From Lachnospiraceae bacterium (GTDB lineage Bacteria > Bacillota > Clostridia > Lachnospirales > Lachnospiraceae), in assembly GCA_003979345.1 (NCBI GenBank), contig RYVZ01000030.1:1-40864 (forward strand): 40,864 nucleotides of DNA, in the 5' to 3' direction. The position numbers and the translations under genes were made by a program. Numbering within the stretch: position 1 is the first letter of the stretch; each line of letters starts with the position of its first letter. Of this stretch, positions 39,597-40,864 are shown piece after piece. A model generated the notes under the pieces. It ran no database searches. It was not told where the DNA came from and worked only from the letters and a program-made list of their open reading frames with translations.

Positions 39597-40748
39597 CTAC
39601 CGGATATGTGATTTGACCGCTTCCGCCACGACCTCTGCCACTTTCGGGTCAAAGGCTTCCGGCATGATATTTTCGTCGTTTAACTGATCATCCGGTACCA
39701 GACCCGCGATCGCGGTAGCGGCGGCAAGCTTCATTTCTTCCGTGATCTGCGCGGCACGTCCCTCTAAAGCGCCCTTGAAGATGCCGGGGAATGCTACGAC
39801 GTTATTGACCTGATTCGGAAAGTCGGAACGTCCGGTGCCCACAATGCGGGCGCCTGCGGCTTTGGCGGCATCCGGCATGATCTCGGGAACCGGGTTTGCC
39901 ATTGCAAAGAGAATGGAATCGTGGTTCATGGACGAAACCATTTCGGGGGTGACGATGTTTGGTGCGGAGACGCCGACAAAAATATCTGCACCGTGAAGGG
40001 CGTCTGCGAGAGAACCTGTTTCATTATTTGGGTTCGTGCATGTCGTCATTTCCTGCTGCATCCAGTTTAAGTCCTTGGAGGAACGCGACAAAATGCCGGT
40101 CCTATCACACAGAATGATATTGGGGAAACCGTATGTCAGGAGCAGTTTGGTGATGGCAATGCCTGCGCTGCCCGCGCCGTTGACGACAACCCTGCATTGT
40201 TCTTTGACCTTTCCGGTAACTTTTAAGCTATTGATGATGCCGGCAAGTACAACGATCGCGGTGCCGTGCTGGTCGTCATGGAAAACGGGGATCGGGAGTA
40301 GTTTTTTTAGGCGCTCCTCGATCTCAAAGCAGCGTGGTGCGCTGATGTCTTCCAGATTGATGCCGCCGAAACCGGGTGCCAAGTAGGTTACGGCTTTGAT
40401 GATTTCTTCGGTATCCTGCGTGTCAAGGCAGATAGGGACGGCGTTGACGCCGCCGAACTCCTTGAACAGCACGGCTTTTCCCTCCATAACCGGCATGGCG
40501 GCATAAGGACCGATATTGCCGAGTCCGAGGACGGCTGAGCCGTCGGATACGACGGCGACGGTGTTGGACTTCCATGTGTATTTGTAAGCAGCCTCTTTGT
40601 CGGCGGCGATTACTTTGCAGGGCTCTGCAACGCCGGGCGTGTAGGCAAGAGAGAGCGCCTCTCTGGATTTCACGGGAGTCTTTGATACGGTTTCAAGCTT
40701 ACCGTTCCATTCTTCATGGAGCTTAAGCGCTTTTTCACTTGTAGTCAT
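39597..40748 (-). CDS. NAD(P)-dependent malic enzyme
   Basis: Oxidatively decarboxylates malate to pyruvate, 383 residues, the short bacterial form without a phosphotransacetylase domain. S-L-A-Y-T-P-G-V-A-E-P is the substrate-binding start. V-S-D-G-S-A-V-L-G-L-G-N-I-G-P and D-I-S-A-P-R-C-F-E-I-E are followed by the metal site F-H-D-D-Q-H-G-T-A. The Rossmann segment V-V-N-G-A-G-S-A-G-I-A and C-D-R-T-G-I follow, with N-Q-V-N-N near the end. Cofactor preference cannot be set confidently. ATG 40748 has an AGAGGT site. It heads the three-gene leftward operon. A TTGACA occurs upstream at about 40788-40793 without a good -10. Confidence 0.93.
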   Translation of the reverse strand: MTTSEKALKLHEEWNGKLETVSKTPVKSREALSLAYTPGVAEPCKVIAADKEAAYKYTWKSNTVAVVSDGSAVLGLGNIGPYAAMPVMEGKAVLFKEFGGVNAVPICLDTQDTEEIIKAVTYLAPGFGGINLEDISAPRCFEIEERLKKLLPIPVFHDDQHGTAIVVLAGIINSLKVTGKVKEQCRVVVNGAGSAGIAITKLLLTYGFPNIILCDRTGILSRSSKDLNWMQQEMTTCTNPNNETGSLADALHGADIFVGVSAPNIVTPEMVSSMNHDSILFAMANPVPEIMPDAAKAAGARIVGTGRSDFPNQVNNVVAFPGIFKGALEGRAAQITEEMKLAAATAIAGLVPDDQLNDENIMPEAFDPKVAEVVAEAVKSHIR

Positions 40749-40811
40749 TGTTTACCTCTTTTCTTGTGATAAAATTAAGATTCGAATGTCAAAAGCACTG
40801 CCGAAAAACGT

Positions 40812-40838
40812 TAGGGAAACGCTGATTAAAGCGTTTCC
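40812..40838. repeat. Second copy of the GGGAAAC palindromic repeat
   Basis: GGAAACGCT (40815-40823) and AGCGTTTCC (40830-40838) flank GATTAA. On this strand it begins TTAGGGAAAC, like the copy at 3028-3056 read on the minus strand. The stem differs at A/G with the matching T/C change in the other arm, so pairing is conserved. Confidence 0.65.
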
Positions 40839-40851
40839 GCGCCGGATTTGC

Positions 40852-40864
40852 GCTGCGAAGCAGC
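40852..40864. repeat. GAA-loop palindrome cut by the window end
   Basis: GCTGC-GAA-GCAGC is a perfect hairpin ending at the last base. The preceding GCGCCGGATTTGC may be the left arm of a longer palindrome continuing outside. The loop matches those in the 31,830-32,078 array. Confidence 0.5.

Overview
The window looks like chromosomal DNA from a spore-forming member of the Clostridia, most likely Lachnospiraceae. This is inferred from gene content, not from a marker gene. Supporting signs are a SleC-type spore cortex-lytic enzyme, a stand-alone AICAR transformylase paired with a PurO-type IMP cyclohydrolase, and several protein families I know mainly from that family (DUF4250, DUF4364, DUF5685, DUF6062). 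Base composition is moderate, coding density is high, and AGGAGG-type ribosome sites and sigma-A promoters are common. I saw no rRNA, tRNA, CRISPR array, phage genes or complete insertion sequence.

Layout. 1-1,120: a gene-poor stretch with two decayed reading frames, strong hairpins and a small secreted protein. 1,079-5,743 (minus): a chemoreceptor and an ABC ATPase-permease fusion ending exactly in a palindromic repeat. 6,011-11,787 (plus): two final-step purine enzymes, a membrane glycerophosphodiesterase, a membrane protein of unknown function and a cation efflux protein. 12,050-15,810: a cytoplasmic hybrid histidine kinase and a MerR-like regulator facing it. 16,012-21,246: clpB under a CIRCE operator, then a zinc-ribbon membrane protein, a DUF5685 protein and a J-domain protein. 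21,246-22,007 (minus): a DUF6062 protein with two CxxC/CxxH modules. 22,202-25,661: a membrane hybrid kinase overlapping a DNA-binding-free response regulator. 25,746-30,418: uracil permease and a large exported protein whose second repeated domain carries a frame-breaking deletion. 30,513-31,775 (minus): SleC. 31,830-32,307: a palindrome array and a beheaded acetyltransferase. 32,276-38,047 (plus): acetyltransferase, DUF4250, ferredoxin-ASKHA activator, polysaccharide deacetylase, RarA and an AP-superfamily phosphodiesterase. 38,106-40,748 (minus operon): malic enzyme, YhcC-like radical SAM protein and DUF4364 regulator.

How genes work together. PurO and the AICAR transformylase together replace bifunctional PurH. 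ClpB and the J-protein group suggest a protein-quality-control neighbourhood. The second kinase and its overlapping regulator appear to share a C-terminal helical module, which suggests a dedicated pair. The best candidates for undescribed biology are that pair with its nested promoter palindromes, the zinc-ribbon/DUF5685/J-protein trio, the duplicated-module DUF6062 protein, and the GAA-loop palindrome family. No anti-phage or obviously new enzymatic system was recognised.
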